Positions 18,949-28,271 of a stretch of 64,000 nucleotides of DNA are shown here, in pieces. The notes under the pieces were generated by a model. It was given only the letters and a program-made list of their open reading frames with translations. It had not been told where the DNA came from and searched no databases. The first letter of the stretch is position 1. Each line of letters begins with the position of its first letter. This DNA is from Stutzerimonas stutzeri. Lineage in GTDB: Bacteria; Pseudomonadota; Gammaproteobacteria; Pseudomonadales; Pseudomonadaceae. The translations under genes were made by a program, and so were the position numbers. Where the stretch lies: positions 1 through 64,000 of the forward strand of contig NZ_JAMOIH010000007.1 in the NCBI RefSeq assembly GCF_024448955.1, in the 5' to 3' direction.

Positions 18949-20499
18949 TTAAAAGATGGCCTGGGCCTCGCGCCGCTCACCCAGTAGCTGTCGGTACAGC
19001 CGGTCATAAGGTTCGATCGCGTGGCGCCAGAAGAAACCGCCGCTCATGGCCCGGCAACGCATCGCGTTGAGTAAGTGCGGGTTCTCATGCACTGCCAGCG
19101 CCCGTTCCACGGCCTGGCGGTAGCTTGGCGTGGTGGCATCGCTGAACAGAAAGCCAGTGACCCCGTCATCGATGCTGTCCGCCAGCCCGCCGGTGCGGTG
19201 GGCGATGGGCAGCGCTGCGAAGCGCTGGGCGTACATCTGGCTCAGACCGCAAGGCTCGTAGCGCGAGGGCATGAGCAGGAAGTCACTGCCGGCGAACAGC
19301 CGTCGGGCGTCGGTCTCGTTGAAACCGATATGCGCGCCAACGCGACCGGGGAAACGCTCGGTGAGCCGGCGCACCTCGTCTTCGATATGCGGCTCACCAC
19401 GACCGAGAATGGCCAGCTGGCCGCCGTGCTGGACAATGGTTTCGGCCACCTCGATGGTCAGGTCGATGCCTTTCTGGTGCACGAGCCTGGACACCACGGC
19501 GAACAGCGGACCTTCACCCGGCTCCAGACCGAACAGGTCACGTACATGGGCCGCATTGGCCTGCTTGCCTGCCCACTCATGCGGGCCGAACTGGCTAATC
19601 AGATGCGTGCATGTCTGTGGTTCCCAGCTCTCGTCGATGCCGTTCAGCAATCCGCTCAGCAGGCCCTGGCGTGCTTTCATCGCCAGAAAGCCCTCCATGC
19701 CGCAGCCGAACTCAGGCGTTGTGATTTCCTCGGCATAGGTCGCACTGACGGTCGTGACCCGGTTGGCGTAGGCAATCCCCGCTTTGAGGAACGACAGCGC
19801 GCCGTAGAATTCCATTCGCTCCGGACTGCAGGCTTCCTGGGGAATGCCCAGTTTGCGCCGCAGGCTCATGTCGATGTTGCCCTGATACGCCAGGTTGTGA
19901 ATGGTGAAGATGCTAGGCGTGCTCAAGCCGCGCCATTTCATGTACGCAGGCGTCAGGCCAGTCGGCCAGTCGTGCGCATGCACCAGATCAGGCGCCCAGC
20001 GAATGCAGGCGGTGCCCGCGGCGATGTCTGCTGCGGCCAGGCACAGGCGGGCGAAACGCACCGGGTTATCCGGCCAGTCATTGCCATGTTCGTCGCCATA
20101 CGGCAGGCCGTCGCGCTCGTACAGTTCCGGGCAGATCAGCACGTAGATGATCAGGCCGTCCGGCATGTCGAGGCGGCCAATTTTGCAGGGCGGCAGGTCG
20201 CTGTAGGCGTGCACGCTGCCAACGATGCGGATCGGTTCCCCGCATTCCATGACCTGCGTGTAACCGGGGATCAGCACGCGGACATCGTGCATATCGCCCA
20301 GGGCGCGGGGCAGGGCGGCCGAAACGTCGGCAAGCCCGCCCGTCTTGACCAGATCGGTCAGCTCCGAAGTTACGAAAAGGATCTTTTTCTTATCGATCTG
20401 CGTGCTGCGAAGTTGCAGCACTGGTCGCTCGACGAGCACGCCCGGACGCTGGATTGTTTTCGGTCGGGCAGATTGGCCATTTACTGCAGCAATACTCAT
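18949..20499 (-). CDS. glgA: Glycogen synthase
   Basis: A 516-residue GT5 glycogen synthase. The N-terminal domain carries the donor-binding KTGGLADVSAALPRALG, and the C-terminal domain carries PSRYEPCGLSQMYAQRFAALPIAHRTGGLADSI. A ~45-residue N-terminal extension precedes the usual start region (KKILFVTSEL). I use the ATG at 20499 (MSIAAVNGQ) with an upstream GGGGA; an ATG at 20562 is also open. First gene of the glgA-treZ-malQ-treY-DUF2934-glgX operon, so synthesis of alpha-glucan and its conversion to trehalose are expressed together. In P. aeruginosa the equivalent pathway is osmotic/desiccation-stress linked. Confidence 0.93.
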   Translation of the reverse strand: MSIAAVNGQSARPKTIQRPGVLVERPVLQLRSTQIDKKKILFVTSELTDLVKTGGLADVSAALPRALGDMHDVRVLIPGYTQVMECGEPIRIVGSVHAYSDLPPCKIGRLDMPDGLIIYVLICPELYERDGLPYGDEHGNDWPDNPVRFARLCLAAADIAAGTACIRWAPDLVHAHDWPTGLTPAYMKWRGLSTPSIFTIHNLAYQGNIDMSLRRKLGIPQEACSPERMEFYGALSFLKAGIAYANRVTTVSATYAEEITTPEFGCGMEGFLAMKARQGLLSGLLNGIDESWEPQTCTHLISQFGPHEWAGKQANAAHVRDLFGLEPGEGPLFAVVSRLVHQKGIDLTIEVAETIVQHGGQLAILGRGEPHIEDEVRRLTERFPGRVGAHIGFNETDARRLFAGSDFLLMPSRYEPCGLSQMYAQRFAALPIAHRTGGLADSIDDGVTGFLFSDATTPSYRQAVERALAVHENPHLLNAMRCRAMSGGFFWRHAIEPYDRLYRQLLGERREAQAIF

Positions 20500-20722
20500 A
20501 AGCACTTTCCCCAGGTGACCGGTGTTGGCATGAGGCCGATCACAAGCACGTTTGTTTTCCAAGCAGCATCCCTCTGGAGCTGCAGATCATGAGCACGGCA
20601 AGAGTGGTTTCTTCTTTTTTTAGAGTCGCTTGTTACGCGGCGTAGAAGCGCGAAGGCCCTACCTTGAAAAAGACTCCAGCGCTATGAATTCGTTCTCAGT
20701 TTTCGACCAAAACTGCCAGGTG

Positions 20723-20750
20723 GAACTTTGCGCTCGAAGGCCGGCTCGGA
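20723..20750 (+). promoter_or_regulatory. Candidate AlgU/RpoE-type promoter
   Basis: GAACTT (20723-20728) is followed after 17 bp by TCGGA (20746-20750), one mismatch from the envelope-stress sigma consensus GAACTT-N16/17-TCTRA. It is 50 bp upstream of the PncC-like gene. The 300-bp divergent spacer 20500-20799 otherwise shows no gene; it must also hold the glgA promoter, which I could not pinpoint. Confidence 0.3.
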
Positions 20751-20799
20751 AAACTGACGCGACACCGTTGTTTTACCGCTGCCAGTCGGAGCCAAGACC

Positions 20800-21300
20800 A
20801 TGCAAGACCTTGCTGAAATCGTGCGGTTTTTTAGCGACAAAGAAATGAAATTGACCACGGCGGAATCCTGTACCTGTGGCCTGATGGCCTCGCTGCTAGG
20901 CGACATTCCTGGGTGCGGCCAAGTGCTCGACAGCGGTTTCGTCGTCTACTCGCCGAAAGCCAAGAACCGCATGCTTCACGTCAGTTTCGAAACCATAGAA
21001 ACCTTTGGCTTGACCAGTGAAGAAGTCGCCACCGAGATGGCGATCGGCGCGTTGAACGCCAGCTACGCAGATATCGCGGTTGCTAATACCGGCGTCGCCG
21101 ATGGCAGCGAAGAGGACGCTAGCGGCACTCAGTGCTACGCCTTTGCGCTGATGCAAGGCGAACGCCAAGTCAGCATCAGCGAGACCGTCCGGTTCGCTGG
21201 AGACCGGGTGGAAATCCGCAAACAGGCCGCGCGCTACGGGCTGGAGCAGTTGCCGGTCAAATACCGGCAGCTGATCGATAAACTCAGTGAGCAGGACTGA
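20800..21300 (+). CDS. CinA C-terminal / PncC-like nicotinamide-nucleotide amidohydrolase family protein
   Basis: A 166-residue single-domain CinA-C protein. PncC enzymes deamidate nicotinamide mononucleotide to nicotinate mononucleotide. The usual TAESCTGG motif near residue 20 reads TAESCTCG here, so the first Gly of the pair is Cys. SGFVVYSPKAKNRMLHV, FGLTSEEVATEMAIGAL and ANTGVADGSEEDASGTQCYAF are the later family segments; the usual GxAGPxG loop is altered to GVADGSEED. These changes suggest a divergent paralogue rather than the housekeeping PncC. The function is therefore uncertain. Confidence 0.8.
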   Translation: MQDLAEIVRFFSDKEMKLTTAESCTCGLMASLLGDIPGCGQVLDSGFVVYSPKAKNRMLHVSFETIETFGLTSEEVATEMAIGALNASYADIAVANTGVADGSEEDASGTQCYAFALMQGERQVSISETVRFAGDRVEIRKQAARYGLEQLPVKYRQLIDKLSEQD

Positions 21301-21376
21301 ATCGAAATAAGCGCTGCACCGAAGTGGTAACCAGGCGCCCGCAGTCGGGGCGAGTCGCGGGTCTCATCCGCCGCGT

Positions 21377-22579
21377 TCAAACCGGCGGTTGACGCTCCGG
21401 TTCCATATGTTCTGGAACGGACTTGTCGATGTTCGGCTTGTGCCCAACGCTAAGGTCTGCCCGCAGTTGCGGCAGGCATTGTGGGTATTGCCGCTGAACG
21501 AAGCCGATCAAGCCCTCACGCAGATGGCAGCGCAGATCCCAATTGCGCGACGAATCCGGGGAGCTCACCAGCACCCGCAGCTGAATGGATTTCTCACTGG
21601 TGTCTGTTACCTGCAACACGATGACGCGGCCGTCCCACAGCTGCGGAACGTCTTGGCAAAGCCGACGCAGTTCCTCGCGCAACGGTTCCAGTGGCAGTGA
21701 ATAGTCGACCCAAAGAAACACCGAACCGATGATGCTGGAGTTGCGCCGCGTCCAATTTTGGAACGGTTTCTCGATGAAGTACTGCAGAGGCACTACCAAC
21801 CGGCGGTCATCCCAGATGCGAACGATGACGTAGGTCCCGGTGATTTCCTCGATCCGGCCCCATTCGTTTTCAACGATCACCACGTCATCCAGGCGAATCG
21901 GCTGCGTAATCGCAATTTGAATGCCTGCAATCAGATTGGCGAGCACCGGACGGGCAGCGAAGCCCACGGCAAGGCCAGCGAGACCTGCCGAAGCGAGCAG
22001 GCTGGCACCGAGCTGGCGCGCCGCCGGGAAGGTCATCAGCATGCTGGCAGCGCCGATCAGCAGGACGAAAAATCCCAGTGTCCGTAGCAGCACGCGCGAC
22101 TGCGTCTGGATTTGCCGTGCGCGCAGGTTGTCGCTGACATCCACCGGGTTCTTCATTCGCACGGCCTGCTCAAGGCCGCGCAAAAGCCGTAAAGCGAGCC
22201 AGGTGAAGCAACTGATGATCAACAGGGCCGTTATGCGCCGAGCCACATCCAGCAAGGCGAATTCATCGCCGGACGCCGTCAAGACCGCCTGCAGGCCAAG
22301 CAGCGGGAGCAGCAGCCGTATGGGCTTTTCCAGCTGCTCTGACACTGCCTTGGTAAACAAAAAGCTTCGCCCCAAGCGCAGCATCACCGCGGTCAGTACA
22401 CGGCCAAACACACTCAATACGACCACCACGAAGGAGGCCGCCAGCAGTATCCGCAATGCGGGCTCGTCTATGTAGTTCTCCCAGGGCATGGGCAAGGCGA
22501 GGGTTTCGATAAGCCAGCTCCGTTCGAATGACTGCTTCAGATGACTGATGGCTGTTTTCCAAAGTTCATGAACGTGCAT
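21377..22579 (-). CDS. MscS-family mechanosensitive ion channel
   Basis: A 400-residue small-conductance mechanosensitive channel homologue. Hydrophobic helices are at about residues 40-62, 87-103, 113-130 and 163-182. The pore-lining TM3 region and beta domain follow (SAGLAGLAVGFAARPVLANLIAGIQIAITQPIRLDDVVIVENEWGRIEEI). The C-terminal domain reads FIEKPFQNWTRRNSSIIGSVFLWVDYSLP. It would open in response to osmotic downshock. It sits among stress-type genes and is divergent from the YciF-like gene. Confidence 0.92.
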   Translation of the reverse strand: MHVHELWKTAISHLKQSFERSWLIETLALPMPWENYIDEPALRILLAASFVVVVLSVFGRVLTAVMLRLGRSFLFTKAVSEQLEKPIRLLLPLLGLQAVLTASGDEFALLDVARRITALLIISCFTWLALRLLRGLEQAVRMKNPVDVSDNLRARQIQTQSRVLLRTLGFFVLLIGAASMLMTFPAARQLGASLLASAGLAGLAVGFAARPVLANLIAGIQIAITQPIRLDDVVIVENEWGRIEEITGTYVIVRIWDDRRLVVPLQYFIEKPFQNWTRRNSSIIGSVFLWVDYSLPLEPLREELRRLCQDVPQLWDGRVIVLQVTDTSEKSIQLRVLVSSPDSSRNWDLRCHLREGLIGFVQRQYPQCLPQLRADLSVGHKPNIDKSVPEHMEPERQPPV

Positions 22580-22670
22580 TCAGTCGGATGCGTGGAACTC
22601 CCTGTGTCGGCTCCTCTCACACTTACAAGGGTGTAAACCCAATCGGTATCCAACCCATGGGAGAAGCGAC

Positions 22671-23201
22671 ATGCAAAGTGCACAAACCGGAAACGACGTC
22701 CGCGTCGAACGTTTGATCGAATGGCTGCGCGATGCTCACGCGATGGAGGCTCAGGCCGAGTCCATGCTGAGCAAGCAGGCCAGCCGCATCGAGCACTACC
22801 CCCAACTGAAAGCGAGGATCGAGCAACACATTACCGAGACTCAGAACCAGGCCAAGCTGATCGAAAGCTGTCTACAGCGCTACGACAAGTCCTATTCGGG
22901 CCTCAAGGATCTAGGCGGCAAGATGATGGCCATGGGGCAAGCCATGGGCGGCATGATGGTCAATGACGAAATCGTCAAAGGCGCACAGATGGGCTACGTC
23001 TTCGAGAATCTGGAAATCGCGTCCTACGAGATTCTGATCGCGGCGGCCGAAACCATCGGCGATACCCAGACCGCTGAGATCTGCACGCGCATTCTGGCCG
23101 AGGAAGTGGCGATGGCCGAGTGGATGCGCAGCCACCTTGCCGAGCTGACCCAGGCCTATCTGACCCGCGCACAGACCCCCAACGTCGAGGCGAAACGCTG
23201 A
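22671..23201 (+). CDS. YciF-like ferritin-fold protein (DUF892)
   Basis: A 176-residue DUF892 protein with the four-helix ferritin-like pattern. Acidic/His metal-ligand candidates lie on each helix: LRDAHAMEAQAESML, RIEQHITETQNQAKLIE, VFENLEIASYEILI and ILAEEVAMAEWMRSHL. A Gly/Met-rich linker (GGKMMAMGQAMGGMM) separates helices. Starts at the ATG at 22671 with GGGAGAAG upstream. Related E. coli YciF is a general-stress protein; the biochemical role is unsettled. Confidence 0.88.
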   Translation: MQSAQTGNDVRVERLIEWLRDAHAMEAQAESMLSKQASRIEHYPQLKARIEQHITETQNQAKLIESCLQRYDKSYSGLKDLGGKMMAMGQAMGGMMVNDEIVKGAQMGYVFENLEIASYEILIAAAETIGDTQTAEICTRILAEEVAMAEWMRSHLAELTQAYLTRAQTPNVEAKR

Positions 23202-23231
23202 CAAGGTGCTGAGCAGCGGCGCGACATGCGA

Positions 23232-23513
23232 TTACTGCTCGGCAACTTTGTCTGGAAGCGAGGCGGTCATCAGGCCGCTTCGTGTGGCGTACAGCTCGAA
23301 GCGCAGTTCCTGAGCCAACCGCACCAGATTCGCAGCGTCGCGGCACTGATCATCGGTGATGCCGAAAACCGTGAGCTCTTCGCCGTCCACATGCTCTTCA
23401 TAGAGCCGGACGGTGACACGACTGTCTTCTTGAGCATGGCAGTCACAGCGGAAGGGATACAGGTAGTTGCGGAGGATGTTCTCTATCGTCAGCAGAGGTA
23501 GACGTGAAGCCAT
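23232..23513 (-). CDS. DUF1652 family protein
   Basis: A 93-residue cytosolic protein of the Pseudomonas-restricted DUF1652 family. The pattern is LTIENILRNYLYPFRCDCH, then SRVTVRLYEEHVDGEELTVFGIT and AQELRFELYATR. A strong AAGGAGGAAGG lies before the ATG at 23513. It is convergent with the YciF-like gene. No function is known. Confidence 0.8.
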   Translation of the reverse strand: MASRLPLLTIENILRNYLYPFRCDCHAQEDSRVTVRLYEEHVDGEELTVFGITDDQCRDAANLVRLAQELRFELYATRSGLMTASLPDKVAEQ

Positions 23514-23786
23514 GATCCTTCCTCCTTTCGAGTCTCCAGAGTCGGCGAGCGTGCTCGCAGTCGGATGCTACGGTTTTGCGTCAGCGGCATCTAACAACGC
23601 TAGCAGGCCCTGTCCCGTTGTAAACATCACTTTTCCGCCGCTCGGCAGACCAGAAGCAAGTGGCGAAACCCGCGCCGTTGCGCTTGCCGACGGCTTCCGT
23701 CCTTCGAAATTCGGCGCTACCAACCAGTCTTGGAACTCGCGAGTCCACTTGCTGCGAGCGCCAATACCTGACGAGGAGGAATCACC

Positions 23787-24104
23787 ATGAAATCCATATT
23801 CGCATTGGTATTCGCAAGCCTTATGGCGTCATCCGCGTTCGCACAGTGGCCTGCAGGCACGCCTGAAGACGAACGCGGAGCCCGTCCCAGCCCGATGGGC
23901 AATCCGACGCCTCAGGAAACGCTTGATACGCACAAGGACAGTCAGGGCCGTACCGTGACCGAAGACGGCGATCTTGTCAGCGAGCCTCCAGCGACCGAGG
24001 GTGAGGCCGATCGGGACGCGGACGACGCTTCAGTCAATCCGGGGCGCCATTCCAGCCACGGCGGGCCGACCGATTCGGCGTCCGATCCTGGCACGCTCGA
24101 ATAA
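23787..24104 (+). CDS. Small secreted acidic hypothetical protein
   Basis: A 105-residue protein with a clear signal peptide (MKSIFALVFASLMASSAFAQ) and a short, polar, probably disordered mature part rich in Asp, Glu, Pro, Ser and Gly (EGEADRDADDASVNPGRHSSHGG). GAGGAGG lies just upstream of the ATG. No family is recognised. It ends 23 bp before ligD and may share a transcript with it. Periplasmic location is inferred. Confidence 0.7.
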   Translation: MKSIFALVFASLMASSAFAQWPAGTPEDERGARPSPMGNPTPQETLDTHKDSQGRTVTEDGDLVSEPPATEGEADRDADDASVNPGRHSSHGGPTDSASDPGTLE

Positions 24105-24127
24105 ACCCGCGTCACGGAGCCGGCACC

Positions 24128-26680
24128 ATGGCCCTCGACGAATACAACCGGAAGCGGGATTTTGCCGCGACGCCCGAGCCGGGCGGCGAAACCCGCGCGC
24201 GCCGCAAGCGAGAAAAAAGCGGGGCGCTTCAGTACTGCATCCAGAAGCACGATGCGTCCCGGCTGCATTACGACTTCCGCCTCGAACTGGATGGCACGCT
24301 CAAGAGCTGGGCGGTGCCCAAAGGCCCATCGCTGGATCCCAAGTCGCGCCGGCTGGCGGTGCACGTCGAGGACCATCCGCTGGAATATGCCACCTTCGAA
24401 GGCACCATTCCGGCCGGCCATTACGGCGCGGGCGATGTGATCGTCTGGGACCGGGGCATCTGGATTCCGGAAGGCGATCCGCATGAGGGGTATCGCAAAG
24501 GCAAACTCAAATTCGCGCTGGAAGGGGAAAAGCTTGCCGGCGTCTGGAACCTGGTGCGCACGCGCATGGACGGCGGCAAGGAGCAGTGGTTCCTGATCAA
24601 GTCGAACGACGACGCGGCGCGCCCCGAGCAGGATTACGACATTGTTGAGGAACAGCCTGACAGCGTACTCAGCGACCGAACGCTGATCCCGCGCAAACGC
24701 GGCAAGGCGAAGCTCGAAGTAGACGCCAAACCGGTCAAAACACCTGCGGCGCGCACTCGTAAGAAAGCCGTACACACCACGCTATCCGGCGCAAAGCCCG
24801 CGCCGCTCCCGGACAGTCTCAAACCGCAACTCGCGACGCTGGTCGAATCCGTGCCCGATGGGGATTGGCGCTACGAGATCAAGTTCGATGGCTATCGAAT
24901 CATGGCGCGCATCGAGTCGGGCAAGGTTCAGCTATTCACTCGCAACGGACACGACTGGACGGCCAAGATGCCACAACAGGCCGAAGCGTTAGCGGCGCTC
25001 GGGCTGGAATCAGCCTGGCTCGACGGCGAAGTGGTGGTGCCCAACGAGGAGGGCACGCCGGACTTCCAGGCGCTGCAGAACGCCTTCGAAATCGGGCGCA
25101 GCGGCACCATCATTTACTACCTGTTCGATTTGCCTTATCTGAACGGCATGGACCTGCGCGAAGCCCCGCTGGAAGAAAGGAGGGCGGCCTTGAGTCAGCT
25201 GATGGAGGCCAATGAAAACGAGCTGCTTCGTTTTTCGACGGACTTCACCGAACAGCCTGAAAGCGTGCTGGACAGTGCCTGCCAGATGAAGCTCGAAGGA
25301 TTGATCGGCAAGCGCGCTGGCAGCACCTATGTCTCCAAACGCAGCAATAGCTGGGTCAAGATCAAGTGCAAGAACCGCCAGGAATTCATTATCGTTGGCT
25401 TCACCGATCCAAAGGGCACACGCTCCGGCTTCGGCGCCTTACTTCTGGGTCTGCATAACGATGAGGGCGAACTGCATTACGCGGGCAAAGTAGGGACCGG
25501 CTTCAATCAGGCCACGCTCAAAAGCCTGCACGCCAAGCTGAAGCCGCTGAAAATCGACAAAAGCCCGCTGGCGAAGGCACCGCCAGCTGCGGATGTGCGC
25601 GGCGCGCACTGGCTCAAGCCGGTATTGATGTGCGAGGTAGCCTTTGCCGAAATGACCCGGCAGGGCGTGATTCGTCATTCAGTCTTCCATGGCCTGCGCT
25701 CGGACAAGCCCGCACAGGCTATTACCCATGAGCGCCCGGCGAAAGCACCCAAGGCCAAGAGTAAAGCCGCTGATAAATCAGCAAGCAGCGCGGGCGGCAA
25801 GATCAAGATCTCCAACCCCGAGCGTGTCATCGACAAATCCATCGGCGCGACCAAAATGGAATTGGCTCGCTTCTACGCCGAGGTGGCGCCTTGGGCATTG
25901 CCGCATCTTCGCCAGAGGCCGCTGGCACTGGTGCGCGCCCCGGAAGGCATCGAAGGCGAGCTGTTCTTCCAGAAACACACCGAGAAGCTGAGCATTCCGC
26001 ACATTACCCAGCTGGACACGGCGTTGTTTCCCAAACACGCCGCGCTGATGACCATCGACAGCGTCGAAGCCTTGGTCAGTGCCGCGCAGATGGGCACCAT
26101 CGAGCTGCACACCTGGAACGCCGTCGCTCCGGTACTCGATCATCCAGACCGCTTCGTACTGGATCTCGACCCCGACCCAGCGTTGCCTTGGAAGCGCATG
26201 GTTGAGGCGACCCAACTAACTCAGACACTGCTGGATGAGATCGGCCTGCAATCCTTCCTCAAGACCAGCGGAGGCAAGGGCCTGCACATTCTGGTACCAC
26301 TGAAGCCGACCCTGAGCTGGAAGGAAGTGAAGGCGTTCAGCCAGGCGATCGCGCAGTACATGGCGAAGTTGCTGCCGCAGCATTTCTCTGCGGTCAGCGG
26401 ACCGAAGAACCGCGTCGGACGAATCTTCATCGACTATTTGCGCAACAGCCAAGGCGCCAGCACCGTCGCCGCCTATTCGGTGCGGGCGCGTGAAGGCCTT
26501 TCGGTGTCGGTGCCGATTCACCGCGACGAGCTCGCCGAGCTCAAGGGAGCCAATCTCTGGACCATCCGCAACCTCATGTCACGGCTGGAAGAGCAGGGCG
26601 ACGACGACCCCTGGGCCGAAATCGACGAGACGGATCAAACGATTACAGCGGACATGCGCGAGCGGCTGGGGATGAAATGA
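24128..26680 (+). CDS. ligD: DNA ligase D (end-joining ligase/polymerase/phosphoesterase)
   Basis: An 850-residue three-domain LigD in the Pseudomonas order. The 3'-phosphoesterase domain is first (LQYCIQKHDASRLHYDFRLELDG, near residue 36). A ~40-residue basic linker leads to the ATP-dependent ligase domain, with KFDGYRIMARIE near residue 253 holding the nucleotidyl-acceptor Lys, and WVKIKCKNRQEFIIVGFT near 410. The C-terminal primase-polymerase domain has FVLDLDPDPALPWKRM, with catalytic Asp residues, near 680. It repairs double-strand breaks with Ku. No ku gene is visible in this window, so Ku must be encoded elsewhere. Confidence 0.96.
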   Translation: MALDEYNRKRDFAATPEPGGETRARRKREKSGALQYCIQKHDASRLHYDFRLELDGTLKSWAVPKGPSLDPKSRRLAVHVEDHPLEYATFEGTIPAGHYGAGDVIVWDRGIWIPEGDPHEGYRKGKLKFALEGEKLAGVWNLVRTRMDGGKEQWFLIKSNDDAARPEQDYDIVEEQPDSVLSDRTLIPRKRGKAKLEVDAKPVKTPAARTRKKAVHTTLSGAKPAPLPDSLKPQLATLVESVPDGDWRYEIKFDGYRIMARIESGKVQLFTRNGHDWTAKMPQQAEALAALGLESAWLDGEVVVPNEEGTPDFQALQNAFEIGRSGTIIYYLFDLPYLNGMDLREAPLEERRAALSQLMEANENELLRFSTDFTEQPESVLDSACQMKLEGLIGKRAGSTYVSKRSNSWVKIKCKNRQEFIIVGFTDPKGTRSGFGALLLGLHNDEGELHYAGKVGTGFNQATLKSLHAKLKPLKIDKSPLAKAPPAADVRGAHWLKPVLMCEVAFAEMTRQGVIRHSVFHGLRSDKPAQAITHERPAKAPKAKSKAADKSASSAGGKIKISNPERVIDKSIGATKMELARFYAEVAPWALPHLRQRPLALVRAPEGIEGELFFQKHTEKLSIPHITQLDTALFPKHAALMTIDSVEALVSAAQMGTIELHTWNAVAPVLDHPDRFVLDLDPDPALPWKRMVEATQLTQTLLDEIGLQSFLKTSGGKGLHILVPLKPTLSWKEVKAFSQAIAQYMAKLLPQHFSAVSGPKNRVGRIFIDYLRNSQGASTVAAYSVRAREGLSVSVPIHRDELAELKGANLWTIRNLMSRLEEQGDDDPWAEIDETDQTITADMRERLGMK

Positions 26681-26705
26681 TTTCCAGATCGGCCAGGGCA
26701 GCCGA

Positions 26706-26942
26706 TCAGTGATCGTTGCAGTCAGCGCCCTGACGCAGATAGCTCATCACCTGGGTTTCGCCCTTGGAGTCGAGATAGGTCATCTTGGCTTCGACCACCT
26801 CACAGCCGCCGTTCGGCACTTCCATGGAGATGATCTCGGCGATGTCCAGCTTGTCGCCGTATTGATAAGGAGCGGGCTGCGGAGCAGCGATGGCCAGTTG
26901 AGCGAACACGGACAAGCCGGCAATCCAGAGCAGATTTTTCAT
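26706..26942 (-). CDS. Small periplasmic DUF2790 protein
   Basis: A 78-residue protein with a signal peptide (MKNLLWIAGLSVFAQLAIAA) and a DUF2790 mature part (PYQYGDKLDIAEIISMEVPNGGCEVVEAKMTYLDSKGE, then VMSYLRQGADCND), with two cysteines that could pair. Pseudomonas-restricted small families of this type are often copper or stress induced; I cannot tell for this one. Start chosen at the ATG at 26942 after an AAGAGGTCG site; the longer reading lacks coding character. Confidence 0.82.
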   Translation of the reverse strand: MKNLLWIAGLSVFAQLAIAAPQPAPYQYGDKLDIAEIISMEVPNGGCEVVEAKMTYLDSKGETQVMSYLRQGADCNDH

Positions 26943-27190
26943 AACGACCTCTTTGCGTTTTTGACGCCCGCCAGATGCGGCGAGCGCTTGGGGAATTAAA
27001 ACTGGCTGCCAACGAGGAACGGCAGCCAAAGATGACAGGGCATCGGTCGACCGAAAGGAGCGACCGTGCAACCGATGCAGCGCGGGATCGAAATCAACCG
27101 CGTACTGCCACCAGGCAAAGAATAAAGAATGCCGAACCGCGGAAAAATGGCGTTTCCAGAGAGGGATCGTTACCGCTGCGGTAACAATCT

Positions 27191-28126
27191 TCAGGCCCAG
27201 TACTTGGGGTTCTGGATGAGCTGGTGATAGCCGGCGAAGGCTTGCGGCAGTTCCGCTTTAAGGAACCCGACCCAGGTCTTGACCTTGGCATCGAGGAACC
27301 GTCGCGATGGGTAGAGCGCGTAGATGGTTTTTTCCTGCAGACGGAACAGCGGCAACAGCCGCACCAGCGTGCCGCGCTGCAGCGCCGGGACCGCCACGTA
27401 GTCGGGCAACAGGCACACGCCCATTCCCGCTTCGGCGGCCGAACTCATGGCTTCGGCCACGTTCACCTTGAAAGTTTCGCTGGGTTGAATCGTCTGTTCG
27501 ATGCCGTCGCCGATGAAGCTCCAGCTGTCGGCGAACACCGGATCGGCAAGCCGCAGGCAGCGATGCCGTTCGAGATCGGCCGGCACCTTCGGCGCGCCAT
27601 ACTGTTCGATGTAACTCGGCGAGGCGCAGACGACGTGAAATACCGTGCCCAGTCTCTGGGCAATCAACTCGGAATCTGGCAACTCTCGCGACAACGTGAT
27701 GATCACGTCGAGGTTGTCTTCCAGCAAATCGGGTTGGCGCTGGGAAAGGATCAGGTCCAGATAGACATCCGGATAGATCTCGTCGTAGCGACCTGCGAGC
27801 GATGCCAGCAACTGGATACCCAGGCCAATGGTGGAATGCACCCGCAGCCGCCCTCTGGGCACCAGATGCGCGCCGCTGGCTTCGACTCGCGCCAGCTCGA
27901 CCTGATCGAGGATCGCGCGGCTTTGCTCGAGAAAACGCTGGCCCGCTTCGGTCAGTGACAGACGCCGCGTGGTGCGTTGCAGCAGACGCGCTTGCAGATG
28001 ATTCTCCAGCTCCGACACCAGCCGGGAAACCTGAGCGGTGGAGGTATCGGACTGCAGCGCCGCCGCCGTGAAGCTACCGGCGTCGGCTACCCGTACGAAT
28101 ACTCGCATCGCATGGAATAAATCCAT
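27191..28126 (-). CDS. LysR-family transcriptional regulator
   Basis: A 311-residue LysR protein. The N-terminal helix-turn-helix is FVRVADAGSFTAAALQSDTSTAQVSRLVSELE, followed by LLQRTTRRLSLTEAGQRFLEQ, with an effector-binding domain after residue 90. It lies downstream of the efflux operon in the same direction with a 145-bp gap. It could regulate that operon or a distant target; the AraC gene divergent from the operon is the better candidate for local control. Confidence 0.92.
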   Translation of the reverse strand: MDLFHAMRVFVRVADAGSFTAAALQSDTSTAQVSRLVSELENHLQARLLQRTTRRLSLTEAGQRFLEQSRAILDQVELARVEASGAHLVPRGRLRVHSTIGLGIQLLASLAGRYDEIYPDVYLDLILSQRQPDLLEDNLDVIITLSRELPDSELIAQRLGTVFHVVCASPSYIEQYGAPKVPADLERHRCLRLADPVFADSWSFIGDGIEQTIQPSETFKVNVAEAMSSAAEAGMGVCLLPDYVAVPALQRGTLVRLLPLFRLQEKTIYALYPSRRFLDAKVKTWVGFLKAELPQAFAGYHQLIQNPKYWA

Positions 28127-28271
28127 TGGCTACCTATCCTCTATGCCACGTGCCAAGTCCCGCTTGCTGACACCGAGTGCGACGAATGAACCGGTCCTTT
28201 CTGTCATCTCACTCTGAGTCTGGAAATCGCCATTTGTCCTGGCATCGCGCGATCAGCGTTGTGCAGATAGC

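Noticed and set aside
20630..20848. 72-codon plus-strand frame upstream of the PncC-like gene
   Set aside because: No family features or good ribosome site, and it overlaps the real gene start.
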